DNA of 64,000 nt from Hyphomicrobiaceae bacterium. Its GTDB lineage: Bacteria; Pseudomonadota; Alphaproteobacteria; Rhizobiales; Hyphomicrobiaceae. Each line of letters begins with the position of its first letter. Position 1 is the stretch's first letter. Positions 34,163 to 43,716 of the stretch are shown here, piece by piece. The notes under the pieces are model-generated. The model was not told where the DNA came from. It ran no database searches and was given only the letters and a program-made list of their open reading frames with translations. The DNA is taken from contig JAHDXT010000001.1 in NCBI GenBank assembly GCA_023384095.1, positions 1 through 64,000 of the forward strand. The letters run 5' to 3'. The position numbers and the translations under genes were made by a program.

Positions 34163-35164
34163 ATGAGGACGAAACGCAGACTGCTCAAGCAATTGGTGGC
34201 GTCGGCGCTGCTGCCGGCCCTGCTGGCGGCGGTGCCCATAGCCGGCGCCGAGGCCCAAAGTCTGACGACCGTGCGCCTTGCCGACCAGAACGGGTCGGAG
34301 GTCGACTATGCCGCCGTCTGGGTCGCGGAGCTCAACGGCTATTTCGCGGAGGAAGGCATCAAGATCGAGCGCAAGACTTATGCGAACGGCCCTGCCTCGC
34401 TGCTCGACTTCAATAACCTCGATGCGGTCATGGCCGCCATCGTGCCCTTCATGCAGTACGCAGCGCGCGGCGGCGACATGCGCATCGTCCTCTCGCTGAC
34501 CAAGGGCAACGCTCCGATCATCGGCAAGAAGGAATACAAGTCGGTCAAGGACCTCGACGGCAAGAAGGTCGGGACCCCCGGCATCGGCACGATCCACGAC
34601 GCGGTGCTCGGCTACATCCAAAGCTCGCAGGGGCTGAAGTTCCAGCACATCCCCGCGAAGATCACCGACGTCGCCGTGATGATACAGAAAGGCGAGGTCG
34701 AAGCCTTCATCGGCTGGGAGCCGGCCTCAGCCGCTGCCGTCGCGCTGGCGCCCGATCTGCTCCACTACATCCAGCGCATGCCGCCGATCCCGAACTCGGA
34801 AAGCCTCGAGCTCGCGTTCAAGACGAGCTACGTCAAGGAGAATCCCGAGACGGTCGAGAAATTCGTGCGCGCGACGCTGCGCGCCATCGAGTGGATGAAG
34901 GCGAACGGCAACGAGAAGACGGCCGAGCTGATCGCCAGGAAAATGAACGACCCCAAAGCCAAACCGATCAACCTCGACGCGCTGCAGTCCGTGGATCTCA
35001 CGCAGCCGCGCATCGACATGCCCTCGACGCGCATCTGGCTCACCACGATCGCCCAGCAGGGCAAGATCCCGGCGGAGCTCGTCAAGGACGTCGACGGCTG
35101 GGTCGGCAAGTACATCGACTATTCCTTCCTCGACAAGGCCGAGGCCTCGCTGAAGAAGAAGTGA
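34163..35164 (+). CDS. ABC substrate-binding protein (NMT1/SsuA-like)
   Basis: 333 aa, exported (KRRLLKQ, then a Leu/Ala core and a cut after GAEAQ at about 32). The NMT1/SsuA-like fold is visible in VWVAELNGYFAEEGI, LDGKKVGTPGIGTIHDAVL and GEVEAFIGWEP. Ligands in this family are sulfonates, nitriles, pyrimidine precursors or aromatic acids. With the biotin carboxylase and SDRs around it, it gives the operon its own uptake route besides the divergent TRAP system. Confidence 0.93.
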   Translation: MRTKRRLLKQLVASALLPALLAAVPIAGAEAQSLTTVRLADQNGSEVDYAAVWVAELNGYFAEEGIKIERKTYANGPASLLDFNNLDAVMAAIVPFMQYAARGGDMRIVLSLTKGNAPIIGKKEYKSVKDLDGKKVGTPGIGTIHDAVLGYIQSSQGLKFQHIPAKITDVAVMIQKGEVEAFIGWEPASAAAVALAPDLLHYIQRMPPIPNSESLELAFKTSYVKENPETVEKFVRATLRAIEWMKANGNEKTAELIARKMNDPKAKPINLDALQSVDLTQPRIDMPSTRIWLTTIAQQGKIPAELVKDVDGWVGKYIDYSFLDKAEASLKKK

Positions 35165-35229
35165 CCCGTGCCGGACCGGGCATGGCCGGCGCAATCCGGC
35201 CATGCCCCTCCCCGACCAGCGGAGACCCC

Positions 35230-36669
35230 ATGCGCGAAATTCCTGTCGTCGATACCACCTTGCGAGACGCTCACCAGTGCCTGTGGGCGACGCGCATGAC
35301 CACGGCGCACATGCTGCCCATCGCCGAACGCATGGACAGGATCGGCTTTCAGCGCATCGATCTCGCCGGCACCATCCAGTTCGACGTCTGCATCCGCTAT
35401 CTCAAGGAGAACCCCTGGGAGCGGATAAGGCTCATGCGCGAGCGGATCAAGGACACCCCTCTCAGCTCCTTCACGCGCTCGAAGAACCTCGTCAGCTTCG
35501 ACGTCCTGCCCGACGACATCGTCGGCCTGTGGGTGGAACGGCTGGTCGCCAACGGCTTCCGGGAGGTGGGCACGTTCGACGGCCTCAACGACATCGACAA
35601 CATGATGGTCACGCTCGACGTGGCCCGCGGACTGGGCGTCAAGATGTTCGGCGCCCTCTCCTACAGCCTGTCGCCGGTCCACACCGACGAGCTCTACGTC
35701 GACACCGCGCGCGAGCTGGTGCGGCGCGGCAAGGTCGACGCCATCTGGCTCAAGGACGCCGGCGGCCTGTTGACCATCGATCGCATCCGCACGCTGGTGC
35801 CGGCGATCAAGAAGGTGATCGGTGCGATTCCGCTCGAGCTGCACAGCCACTGCATGACTGGCTTGGCCCCGCTCGTGTACCTGGAGGGGATCAAGGCGGG
35901 CGCGGACCGCATCCACTCCTCGATCGCGCCGCTGGCCAATGGCAATGCGCAGCCCGCCACGCAGTCGATGGCGCGCAACCTGCGGGGGCTCGGCTATGCG
36001 GTGAGCGTCGACGACGGCCTGATCGAGGAGGTCGGTGAGCACTTCCGCAAGATCGCGGAAGAGGAAGGCAAGCCGCTCGGCACGCCGCAGGAGTACGACG
36101 CGTTCCACTACGAGCACCAGGTGCCCGGCGGGATGATGTCGAACTTCCGCTCGCAGCTCGCCCAGGCGGGCCTGTCGCACCTCATGCAGCGGCTGCTCGA
36201 GGAGTGCGCCCGCGTGCGCACCGAGCTCGGCTATCCGATCATGATCACGCCGTTCGCCCAGCTCGTCGGCACCCAGGCCGTGCTCAACGTCGTCCAGGGC
36301 GAGCGCTACAAGACGGTGCCCGACGAGGTGAAGAAGTACGCGCTCGGCTACTACGGCAGGCTGCTGGCGCCGGTGGAGCCGTCGGTGCTCGACCGCATCG
36401 TAGAGAACGGATCGCCGTCGATCGCATTGCGCCCGCAGCCGCTCGCGCCGGCCGTCGAGAAGCTGCGGCGGCAGTACTCCGGCGCCAGTGACGACGAGCG
36501 CATTCTGCGCTTCATGTTCGCCGGCCAGCAGGTCGACGAGATGATGGCCGCGGGTCCGACCAGGACCGAGCATACGTTCGAGAAGCCGCTCGTGCGGCTT
36601 GTGCGCGAGCTGTCGCAGCGCAAGATCACCCGGGTCCACTTCTCGACACTGCCGCAGCACGCTGCGTAA
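35230..36669 (+). CDS. Divergent biotin-dependent carboxyltransferase (pyruvate carboxylase B / 5S-like)
   Basis: 479 aa: TIM-barrel carboxyltransferase (about 1-290) and the PYC_OADA tail (about 300-460), no carrier domain. Kept are DTTLRDAHQ with metal Asp-13 and substrate-type Arg-12 and Gln-16, metal ligands His-205 and His-207, and the carboxylated Lys-175 (WLKDAGG). Changed are the RG(Q/A)N loop, which reads RSKN at 83-86, and the catalytic Thr of GTSQP, which reads NAQP (Asn-239). So the substrate is probably not pyruvate. With the carrier and carboxylase at 28996-30874 it completes a three-subunit enzyme. Confidence 0.88.
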   Translation: MREIPVVDTTLRDAHQCLWATRMTTAHMLPIAERMDRIGFQRIDLAGTIQFDVCIRYLKENPWERIRLMRERIKDTPLSSFTRSKNLVSFDVLPDDIVGLWVERLVANGFREVGTFDGLNDIDNMMVTLDVARGLGVKMFGALSYSLSPVHTDELYVDTARELVRRGKVDAIWLKDAGGLLTIDRIRTLVPAIKKVIGAIPLELHSHCMTGLAPLVYLEGIKAGADRIHSSIAPLANGNAQPATQSMARNLRGLGYAVSVDDGLIEEVGEHFRKIAEEEGKPLGTPQEYDAFHYEHQVPGGMMSNFRSQLAQAGLSHLMQRLLEECARVRTELGYPIMITPFAQLVGTQAVLNVVQGERYKTVPDEVKKYALGYYGRLLAPVEPSVLDRIVENGSPSIALRPQPLAPAVEKLRRQYSGASDDERILRFMFAGQQVDEMMAAGPTRTEHTFEKPLVRLVRELSQRKITRVHFSTLPQHAA

Positions 36670-36685
36670 AGGAGTCCATGGCGGC

Positions 36686-38317
36686 ATGGAAGGGGACTGG
36701 GACTACATCGTGATTGGCGCCGGATCGGCCGGCTGCGTCCTTGCCAACCGGCTGTCGGCGGACGAGCGCACGCGCGTGCTGCTTCTGGAAGCCGGCGGCA
36801 ACGACCGCTACATCTGGATCCACGTCCCGGTCGGCTACTTCAAGACGATGCACAACCCGCGGACCGACTGGATGTTCAGGACGGAGCCCTGTCCCGGGCT
36901 CGGCGGCCGGCGGCTCGACTGGCCGCGCGGCAAGGTGCTCGGCGGGTCGAGCGCGATCAACGGCCTGCTCTATATCCGCGGGCATCGCTCTGATTTCGAT
37001 CACTGGCGCCAGCTCGGCTGCGCCGGCTGGAGCTTCGAGGACGTGCTGCCCTACTTCCGGCGCGCCGAGGACCAGGAGCGCGGAGCCGACGATCTGCACG
37101 GAAGCGGCGGCCCGCTCGGCGTCAGCGACATGCGCATCGAGCGGGAGATCTGCCGGCGCTTCATCGATGCGGCGGCGGAAGCCGGCGTTCCGCGCAACGA
37201 CGACTTCAACGGTCACGTGCAGGACGGAGCGGGCTACTTCCAGCTCACGACCCGCAACGGCCTGCGCTGCTCGACTGGGGTCGGGTACTTGAAGCCAGCG
37301 CGGCGGCGACAGAACCTTCACGTCGCCACGAAAGCCCACAGCAAGCGCATCACGCTCGAGAACGGCCGCGCCACCGGCGTCGTCTACGCGCAGGGCGGGC
37401 GCGACCGGCTCGCCCGCGCCAGGGGCGAGGTGATCCTCGCCGCCGGCGCGATCGGCTCGCCGCAAATCCTGATGCTGTCGGGCGTCGGGCCGGCCGGGCT
37501 CCTGCAGTCCCTCGGGATCGGCGTCATCCATGCTCTGGACGGCGTCGGCCGCAACCTGCAGGATCACCTGCAGGTGCGGACGGTGTTCAAGCTCAATCGG
37601 AGGCTCAGCGTCAACGACGAGGTGCGCAATGTCTTCGGACGGGCGCTCGCCGGCATCGAATTCCTGCTGACGAGACGCGGCGCGCTGTCGATGGGCGCCA
37701 GCCAGGCCTGCGCCTTCGTGCGCACGCGCCCCGGCCTGGAAGCGCCCGACGTTCAGTTCCATGTGCAGCCGCTCAGCACCGACAAGCTCGGAGCGGGCCT
37801 GCACGATTTCTCGGGCCTGACCATGTCGACCTGCCAGCTCCGGCCGGAAAGCCGCGGCGAGATCCTGCTCGCGAGCCCGGATCCGTTCGATCACCCGGCC
37901 ATCCACCCGAATTATCTCGCGACGGAGACGGACCGGCAGACGCAGATTGCCGGCATGCGCTTCGCGCGCCGGATCGGCCGCGCCGCACCGCTGGCCGAGG
38001 TGATCGCCTCGGAGCACCTGCCCGGGACCCATGTGCAGACCGACGAGGAGCTGCTCGATGCCGCCCGGAACATCTCGCAGACGATCTACCATCCGGTCGG
38101 CACCTGCAAGATGGGCCAGGATGCGAACGCCGTCGTCGACGACCGTCTTCGCGTGCATGGCATCGGCGGCCTGCGCGTCGTCGATGCCTCCATCATGCCG
38201 ACACTGACTTCGGGCAACACCAACGCGCCGACGATCATGATCGCGGAGAAGGCGTCCGACATGATCCGCGACGACGCCCGCGCCGTGCGGCCGCCGGCGG
38301 CGGCACGCGTCGCCTGA
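36686..38317 (+). CDS. GMC-family FAD-dependent oxidoreductase (choline dehydrogenase-like)
   Basis: 543 aa. Oxidises an alcohol to aldehyde or ketone. FAD fold [16 protein letters not shown] at the start, [14 protein letters not shown], the second GMC signature [15 protein letters not shown], and the catalytic His in [10 protein letters not shown] with the final [23 protein letters not shown] region. The ATG at 36686 has AAAGGAG 11 nt upstream. Sixteen nucleotides after the carboxyltransferase, so in the same operon. A hydroxyl-bearing substrate is implied. Confidence 0.93.
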   Translation: MEGDWDYIVIGAGSAGCVLANRLSADERTRVLLLEAGGNDRYIWIHVPVGYFKTMHNPRTDWMFRTEPCPGLGGRRLDWPRGKVLGGSSAINGLLYIRGHRSDFDHWRQLGCAGWSFEDVLPYFRRAEDQERGADDLHGSGGPLGVSDMRIEREICRRFIDAAAEAGVPRNDDFNGHVQDGAGYFQLTTRNGLRCSTGVGYLKPARRRQNLHVATKAHSKRITLENGRATGVVYAQGGRDRLARARGEVILAAGAIGSPQILMLSGVGPAGLLQSLGIGVIHALDGVGRNLQDHLQVRTVFKLNRRLSVNDEVRNVFGRALAGIEFLLTRRGALSMGASQACAFVRTRPGLEAPDVQFHVQPLSTDKLGAGLHDFSGLTMSTCQLRPESRGEILLASPDPFDHPAIHPNYLATETDRQTQIAGMRFARRIGRAAPLAEVIASEHLPGTHVQTDEELLDAARNISQTIYHPVGTCKMGQDANAVVDDRLRVHGIGGLRVVDASIMPTLTSGNTNAPTIMIAEKASDMIRDDARAVRPPAAARVA

Positions 38318-38414
38318 GCAGGTCGGGCGGCTGGCGAATGGACGATTTTCTGGCAGGCGCTGGCGGCAGCGCCGGACGGCATCGAGCGAGAGACGCAACT
38401 GGGAGCGAGAAGAG

Positions 38415-39302
38415 ATGAAGCCGACCATCCTGACGTGCGCGGTGACGGGCAACTTCCCGACGCGGGAGCAGAACCCGAATCTGCCGGTCACGCCCGCGGA
38501 GATCGCGGACCAGTGCCTCGGAGCCGTGAAGGCCGGGGCCGCCGTCTGCCACATCCACGTCCGCGAGCCCGCGACCGGGCGCCCGAGCATGAAGCTCGAG
38601 TACTACCGCGAGGTCGTCGAGCGGCTGCGCACGAGCGGCGTCGATCTCGTCATAAACCTGACGACCGGGCCGGGCGGGCGCTTCATGCCGAGCGACGACG
38701 AGCCGGCCAAGGCGGCGCCCGGCACGATGCTGACGACGCCCGAGATCCGCACCGAGCATGTCGTCGAGCTGAAGCCCGAGCTGTGCAGTCTCGACCTCAA
38801 CACGATGTGGTTCGGCGGCGGCGCCGTGATCAACTCGCCGCGCAACATCCGCATCATGGCGGAGCGCATGTATGCGGCCGGCGTCAAGCCGGAGCTCGAG
38901 GTGTTCGACACGGGCGACATCATGCTCGCCCACGACCTGTTCGCGGACGGCACCCTGCGCGCTCCCGCCCTGTTCCAGGTCGTCACCGGCGTCAAGTACG
39001 GCATGGCCGCCACGTCCGAGACGATGTGCTACGCCAAGTCGCTGCTGCCGAAGGGCTGCGAGTGGGCGGCGTTCGGGGCCGGCCGCATGGCCTTCCCGAT
39101 GCTGGCGCAGGCGTTCGTGCTCGGCGGGCACTGCCGGATCGGCATGGAGGATACCGTGCACCTGGCGCGGGGCGTGCCGGCTCCGGACAACGCTGCCCTG
39201 GTCGAGAAGGCGGTGCGCATCATCGACAATCTCGGCGGCAAGGTGGCGAGCGTGGCCGAAGCGCGCCAGATCCTCGGTCTCGCCGAGCGCCGCGCCGGCT
39301 GA
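38415..39302 (+). CDS. Beta-keto acid cleavage enzyme (BKACE, DUF849)
   Basis: 295 aa zinc enzyme. The BKACE family condenses a beta-keto acid with acetyl-CoA and splits it to acetoacetate and a CoA ester. Visible are the zinc pair in [36 protein letters not shown] and the C-terminal [11 protein letters not shown]. The best-known member acts on 3-keto-5-aminohexanoate in lysine fermentation; most others have other keto acids. Here the keto acid may be made by the SDR or GMC enzymes and the carboxylase just upstream. Last gene of the rightward run. Confidence 0.93.
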   Translation: MKPTILTCAVTGNFPTREQNPNLPVTPAEIADQCLGAVKAGAAVCHIHVREPATGRPSMKLEYYREVVERLRTSGVDLVINLTTGPGGRFMPSDDEPAKAAPGTMLTTPEIRTEHVVELKPELCSLDLNTMWFGGGAVINSPRNIRIMAERMYAAGVKPELEVFDTGDIMLAHDLFADGTLRAPALFQVVTGVKYGMAATSETMCYAKSLLPKGCEWAAFGAGRMAFPMLAQAFVLGGHCRIGMEDTVHLARGVPAPDNAALVEKAVRIIDNLGGKVASVAEARQILGLAERRAG

Positions 39303-39308
39303 ATGGGC

Positions 39309-39572
39309 TCAGCGGATCTGCCGCTGGTCGCCCCTGACCCAGCCGACGATGAGCAGCAGGACGATGGCGCCGACGGTCGCGACGAGGATCGAGGCGAGGT
39401 TGAACCCTTGCCTGTACTCGAACCCGAGCAGCGAGCTGAACAGGAAGCCGCCGACGAACGCGCCGATGATGCCGACGATGAGGTTCATCAGCAGCCCATG
39501 GTTCCGGCCGGCTATCTGCTCCGCGAGCCAGCCGGCGATCAGACCGACGATGATCCAGGCCAGGATGCTCAC
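39309..39572 (-). CDS. GlsB/YeaQ/YmgE-family membrane stress protein
   Basis: 87 aa, three hydrophobic segments (IIVGLIAGWLAEQIAG, LIVGIIGAFVGGFLF, ILVATVGAIVLLLIVGW), the usual size and Gly-rich pattern of this family, formerly called transglycosylase-associated. The GTG at 39572 with GGGAGA before it gives the correct N-terminus; the longer frame adds an unrelated basic tail. Convergent with the BKACE gene, 6 nt apart. Confidence 0.9.
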   Translation of the reverse strand: MSILAWIIVGLIAGWLAEQIAGRNHGLLMNLIVGIIGAFVGGFLFSSLLGFEYRQGFNLASILVATVGAIVLLLIVGWVRGDQRQIR

Positions 39573-39654
39573 AGCGGTATCTCCCGTTCGGGCTGCATGA
39601 CGCCGATAGAACGCGCCGGCCACGGCGCGGGTTCGCCCGGGAGACGGCCGGCGG

Positions 39655-40884
39655 TCAAGAAGCCGTCGCGAGCAGGTCGGCCACGGCGCTGACGAACACC
39701 TGCGCGCCGGTCAGGATGTCCGCCTCGCTGGTGTCCTCGCTCCAGTGGTGGGAGATGCCGCCGATCGAGGGGACGAACAGCATGCCTGCCGGCATGTGCT
39801 TGGCGAAGACCTGCGCGTCGTGCCCCGCCCCGCTCGGCATCCGGGTATGCCGGCCAGGCGCATGCCGCTCGGCCGCGCCCTCGAGCGCGGCCTGAACACG
39901 CGCGTCCATGACCGCGGGCGTGCTCTTGCGCAGCGCCTGGACCGAGACGCGGCACGGCCCCGCCTCGTCCGCCGCCGCGGCCAGCTCGAACAGGCTGCGC
40001 TCGAGGCGCAGCAGCGTCTCGGGATCGGCATCGCGGATCTGGAACAGCATCTCGGCGCGTCCCGGGATGATGCTCGGCGCCCCGGGGAAGAGCGTGATGC
40101 GGCCGGTGGTCCACACGCTGCGCTCGCCGGCGACCTCCGGGAAGCGCCGCTCGATGTCGCAGCAGAGCCGCGCCAGAGCCACGCCCGCATCCTTTCGGAC
40201 CGCCATCCGCGTCGTGCCGGCGTGGTTCTGCACGCCCTCGAAGGTCGCCTGGAACTGCCAGATGCCGACGATGCTGGTGACGATCCCGACCCCGAGGCCG
40301 CTCGCCTCCAGCCAGTCGCCCTGCTCGATGTGCGCCTCGACATACGCAAGGTATCGCTGCGGGTCGAGCGGCGCCCGCGGCCGGCCGGCAAGTCCCGCTT
40401 CGGCGAGCGCATCGCGCATCCGGGTGCCGCGCGTGCGGTCCTCGGCGGCATCGATCTCCGCCTCGGCGAGCTCGCCGCAGAACGAGCGGCTGCCCATGAA
40501 GTGCCCGAAGTGGCCCTCCTCGTCGGCCCAGGCGCCGACGTCCACGACCATGCCTGCGAAGGCCGGGTCGGCGCCGATCGCACGGGCGGCCTCCAGGCCG
40601 TAGATCACGCCCAGCGGCCCGTCGAGCCAGCCGGCATGGTTCTGGCTCTCGGTATGCGATCCGGTGAGCACCCGCGGCCCCCTGCCCTGGCCGCGGCCGA
40701 TCACGTTGCCGATGCCGTCGATCTCCGGCTCGAGGCCGGCGTCGGCCATGCGGCCGGCGAGCCAGTGCCGCGCCGCCATGTCGTCGTTGGAGTAGGTCGG
40801 CCGGTGGACGCCCGTCTTGTACCTGCCGAACTCCGCCATCCGCCTGAGATCGCCCATCACGCGGTCGGGGTCGATGGTGGGCAT
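39655..40884 (-). CDS. M20-family Zn-dependent amidohydrolase (carbamoylase / allantoate amidohydrolase type)
   Basis: 409 aa. Hydrolyses N-carbamoyl or similar amide bonds with a two-metal centre. GSHTESQNHAGWLDGPLGV, WADEEGHFG, AHIEQG, QNHAGTTRM (dimerisation domain) and PSGAGHDAQ are all in place. The motif GSHTES, where many relatives have GSHLDT, marks the subgroup that includes ureidoglycolate and beta-ureidopropionase-like members; I cannot choose among them. The ATG at 40884 starts with the family-like MPTIDPDRV. Confidence 0.9.
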   Translation of the reverse strand: MPTIDPDRVMGDLRRMAEFGRYKTGVHRPTYSNDDMAARHWLAGRMADAGLEPEIDGIGNVIGRGQGRGPRVLTGSHTESQNHAGWLDGPLGVIYGLEAARAIGADPAFAGMVVDVGAWADEEGHFGHFMGSRSFCGELAEAEIDAAEDRTRGTRMRDALAEAGLAGRPRAPLDPQRYLAYVEAHIEQGDWLEASGLGVGIVTSIVGIWQFQATFEGVQNHAGTTRMAVRKDAGVALARLCCDIERRFPEVAGERSVWTTGRITLFPGAPSIIPGRAEMLFQIRDADPETLLRLERSLFELAAAADEAGPCRVSVQALRKSTPAVMDARVQAALEGAAERHAPGRHTRMPSGAGHDAQVFAKHMPAGMLFVPSIGGISHHWSEDTSEADILTGAQVFVSAVADLLATAS

Positions 40885-40968
40885 GGCGACGTTCCCCTGG
40901 GGTGCGCGCGCATCGGCAGGCGGCTGCACCTATCCTATGACAGCGTGCCGAGAACTCAATGGGGTGCG

Positions 40969-43677
40969 CTACTGCGCTGACCCAAGGCCATCGCCCTGCC
41001 GCGCCAGATCGAGGACGACGTGGCGGACGGCGGTGTCGTCAGGCTCCGGTCCGATCGAGAAGCCGAGGTCGGCGCACATCTGGAGCATGGTGGTATTCTC
41101 CGCCAGCACGGAGCCGAAGAGCTGCTCCAGGCCTTCGGCGCGCGCGTAGTCGATGAGGTGCCGCATGAGCTGCCAGCCGAGGCCGCGCCCCTTGAGATCC
41201 GACCTGACCAGGATCGCATACTCGCCGCGCGTGTAGTCGGGATCGGCGACGAAGCGCGCCACGCCGAGCAGGCGGCCCGTATCCCTGGCCAGCGCGACGA
41301 ACGCCATCTCGCGCGCGTAGTCGATCTGGGTGAGCCGCGCCAGCAGCTTTCGAGAGAGGTCGGAACCGGCGCTGAAGAAGCGCAGCCGCTGGTCGTCCCG
41401 CGTCAGGTGACGGAAGAAGTCCGCATAGAGCGGCTCGTCCTCCGGCCGGATGGGCCTGAGCCGCACCTGCCCGATGCTCTCGATCGCGATCTCCTTGGCC
41501 CATTGCGAAGGGTACGGCCGCATGGCCATCGGCACGCGCGGGCTCAGCGTCTGGTCCTCGACCCGCACGCGCGCATCGAGCGCGATCACGCCGCTGTCGT
41601 CGGCGATGAGCGGGTTGATGTCGAGCTCCCGGATCTCGGGATGCCGCGCCACCAGGTACCCGAGACGCACCAGCACCTCTGCGACGCGGTCGATGTCGGC
41701 CGCCGGCCGGTCGCGGTAGCCCTGGAGCAGGCGCCAGATCCGCGTGCGCCGCATGAGCTCGTGGGCGAGGTTCATGTCGAGCGGCGGCAGCGCCTGGGCG
41801 GTGTCGCCCACCACCTCCACGGAGGTGCCGCCGGCCCCGAACAGCAGCACCGGCCCGAACGTGCGGTCGACGGCCATGCCGGCGATGAGCTCGTGCGCGC
41901 GGGGACGGCGGATCATCGGCTGCACCGTGAAGCCGGCGACGCGGGCGTCGGGGAGCAGCCGCGCGACGCGCGCCAGGATGTCCTCGGCCGCCATGCGCGC
42001 CTCCTCGGCGCGCTCGAGGCCGAGGCGCACGCCGCCGACGTCGGACTTGTGCGAGATGTCGTCGGACAGGACCTTCACGACGCATGCGTCGTGGTCCAGC
42101 AGCAGGCGGGCGGCGATCGCCTCCGCCTCGGCCGGCGTGGCCGCCACCTCCGTCGGCACGGTCGGAATGCCGTACGCGGCCAGCAGCGATTTGCCTTCGA
42201 CCTCCGACAGCACCGAGCGGCCCGCCTTCAGGGCGGCAGCGATGGTCTTGCCCGCGTCGGCCGTGTCGAGCCCCAGCTCCTCCGGCAGCGACGGCGGCGT
42301 GCGCATGAGCTGCTCCTGCGCGCGCGTGTAGCGCACGAGCTGCATGAAGCCTTCGATCGCGTTCGCGGGAAACTTGAAACTGGCGATGCCACGGCTCGCG
42401 AAGACCTGTCGCGCCTCCCGGCTCACCTCCTCGCCAAGCCAGTTGGTGAGCAGGGCCTTTACGGGCTTGCTCGCCCGCCGGCGCTGCTCGAGGACACTCG
42501 CCACAACCTTGGCGACTTCCGTGGTCGAGGCAGCCGCCGTGGGACAGTTCATGACGAGGATCGCGTCCGTATCGGGTTCCTCGAGCAGCACCTCGAGCGC
42601 GGCCGAATAGCGTTCGGGGCCGGCATCGCCGATGACGTCGACCGGATTGGCGTGAGACCATGTCGGCGGCAGGACGGCGTCGAGCGCCACCTTGCCGGCA
42701 TCCGACAGGTTGGCCAGGCTCCCTTGCAGATCCATGAGGCGATCGACGGCGAGCACGGCGGCGCCGCCGCCGTTGGTCAGAATGGCAAGCCGCTCGCCAG
42801 TGGAAGCCGGCATTCGCGCCAGGATCTCCGCCGCGTCGAACAAATCCTGCAGCGTGAGCACGCGCAGCAGTCCGGCGCGCCGGAATGCAGCATCGTAGGC
42901 GCTGTCTGCGCCTGTCAGCGCGCCGGTGTGGGAAAGGGCGGCCTTGGAGCCGGCCTCATGTCGGCCTGCCTTGACGACGATCACGGGCTTCGATCGTGCC
43001 GCGCGGCGCGCGGCGGACAGGAACTTCGGCGCGTGCGTCACCGATTCCATGTAGAGCAAAATCGCCCTGCTCTTCGGGTCCCCGGCCATGAAATCGAGCA
43101 GGTCGCCGAAGTCCACGTCCGCCATGTCGCCGAGCGAGACGACATGGGAAAAGCCGATCTGGCGGTCGGCCGCCCAGTCGACCACACCCGTGATGAGGGC
43201 GCCCGACTGAGACAGGAAGGCGAGGTCGCCTGCCAGAGGCGCGCGATGGGAGAAACTGCCGTCGAGCCCGATCCCGGGCACCATCAGCCCCAGCGAGTTG
43301 GGCCCCTGGATGCGCAGCAGATACGGCTTCGATGCGTCGAGCATGGCCTGCCGCAGGTCATCCCTGATGCCGGCAGTGATGACGACGGCAGCGCGGGTTC
43401 CCTTGCGGCCGAGCGCGTCGATGAGCTGCGGGACCGTGCGCGGCGGCGTCGCTATCACGGCGAGGTCGGGAGCATCCGGCAGGTCGTCGACCGAAGGATG
43501 GCAGGGCATGCCCTCGATTTCGCGGTGGCGCGGATTGACGAGCCATAGCGGCCCGGCGAACCCGCCGGCACGCAGGTTGCGCATGACGATGAGGCCAACA
43601 CTTCCCGGCTCTGGACTGGCTCCTATCAGCGCCACCGACTTGGGTGCGAGGAGGTGTTGCAAGTTGCGGATGGTCAT
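40969..43677 (-). CDS. NDP-forming acyl-CoA ligase / GNAT acetyltransferase fusion (Pat-like)
   Basis: 902 aa: CoA-binding domain (about 1-130), succinyl-CoA-ligase-type domain (about 145-460) with the phospho-His-250 in LSHTGALTG, ATP-grasp (about 480-700), and a GNAT domain (about 735-890, with VRSDLKGRGLGWQLM as the acetyl-CoA loop). This is the layout of the protein lysine acetyltransferase Pat, in which the ligase part is often inactive, but here the active-site His is present, so acyl-CoA ligase activity (ADP-forming) remains possible. It stands alone on the minus strand. Confidence 0.92.
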   Translation of the reverse strand: MTIRNLQHLLAPKSVALIGASPEPGSVGLIVMRNLRAGGFAGPLWLVNPRHREIEGMPCHPSVDDLPDAPDLAVIATPPRTVPQLIDALGRKGTRAAVVITAGIRDDLRQAMLDASKPYLLRIQGPNSLGLMVPGIGLDGSFSHRAPLAGDLAFLSQSGALITGVVDWAADRQIGFSHVVSLGDMADVDFGDLLDFMAGDPKSRAILLYMESVTHAPKFLSAARRAARSKPVIVVKAGRHEAGSKAALSHTGALTGADSAYDAAFRRAGLLRVLTLQDLFDAAEILARMPASTGERLAILTNGGGAAVLAVDRLMDLQGSLANLSDAGKVALDAVLPPTWSHANPVDVIGDAGPERYSAALEVLLEEPDTDAILVMNCPTAAASTTEVAKVVASVLEQRRRASKPVKALLTNWLGEEVSREARQVFASRGIASFKFPANAIEGFMQLVRYTRAQEQLMRTPPSLPEELGLDTADAGKTIAAALKAGRSVLSEVEGKSLLAAYGIPTVPTEVAATPAEAEAIAARLLLDHDACVVKVLSDDISHKSDVGGVRLGLERAEEARMAAEDILARVARLLPDARVAGFTVQPMIRRPRAHELIAGMAVDRTFGPVLLFGAGGTSVEVVGDTAQALPPLDMNLAHELMRRTRIWRLLQGYRDRPAADIDRVAEVLVRLGYLVARHPEIRELDINPLIADDSGVIALDARVRVEDQTLSPRVPMAMRPYPSQWAKEIAIESIGQVRLRPIRPEDEPLYADFFRHLTRDDQRLRFFSAGSDLSRKLLARLTQIDYAREMAFVALARDTGRLLGVARFVADPDYTRGEYAILVRSDLKGRGLGWQLMRHLIDYARAEGLEQLFGSVLAENTTMLQMCADLGFSIGPEPDDTAVRHVVLDLARQGDGLGSAQ

Positions 43678-43716
43678 TGCCGCGCCCTTTCGGATCGGCC
43701 GCTTCCGGCCAGGATC

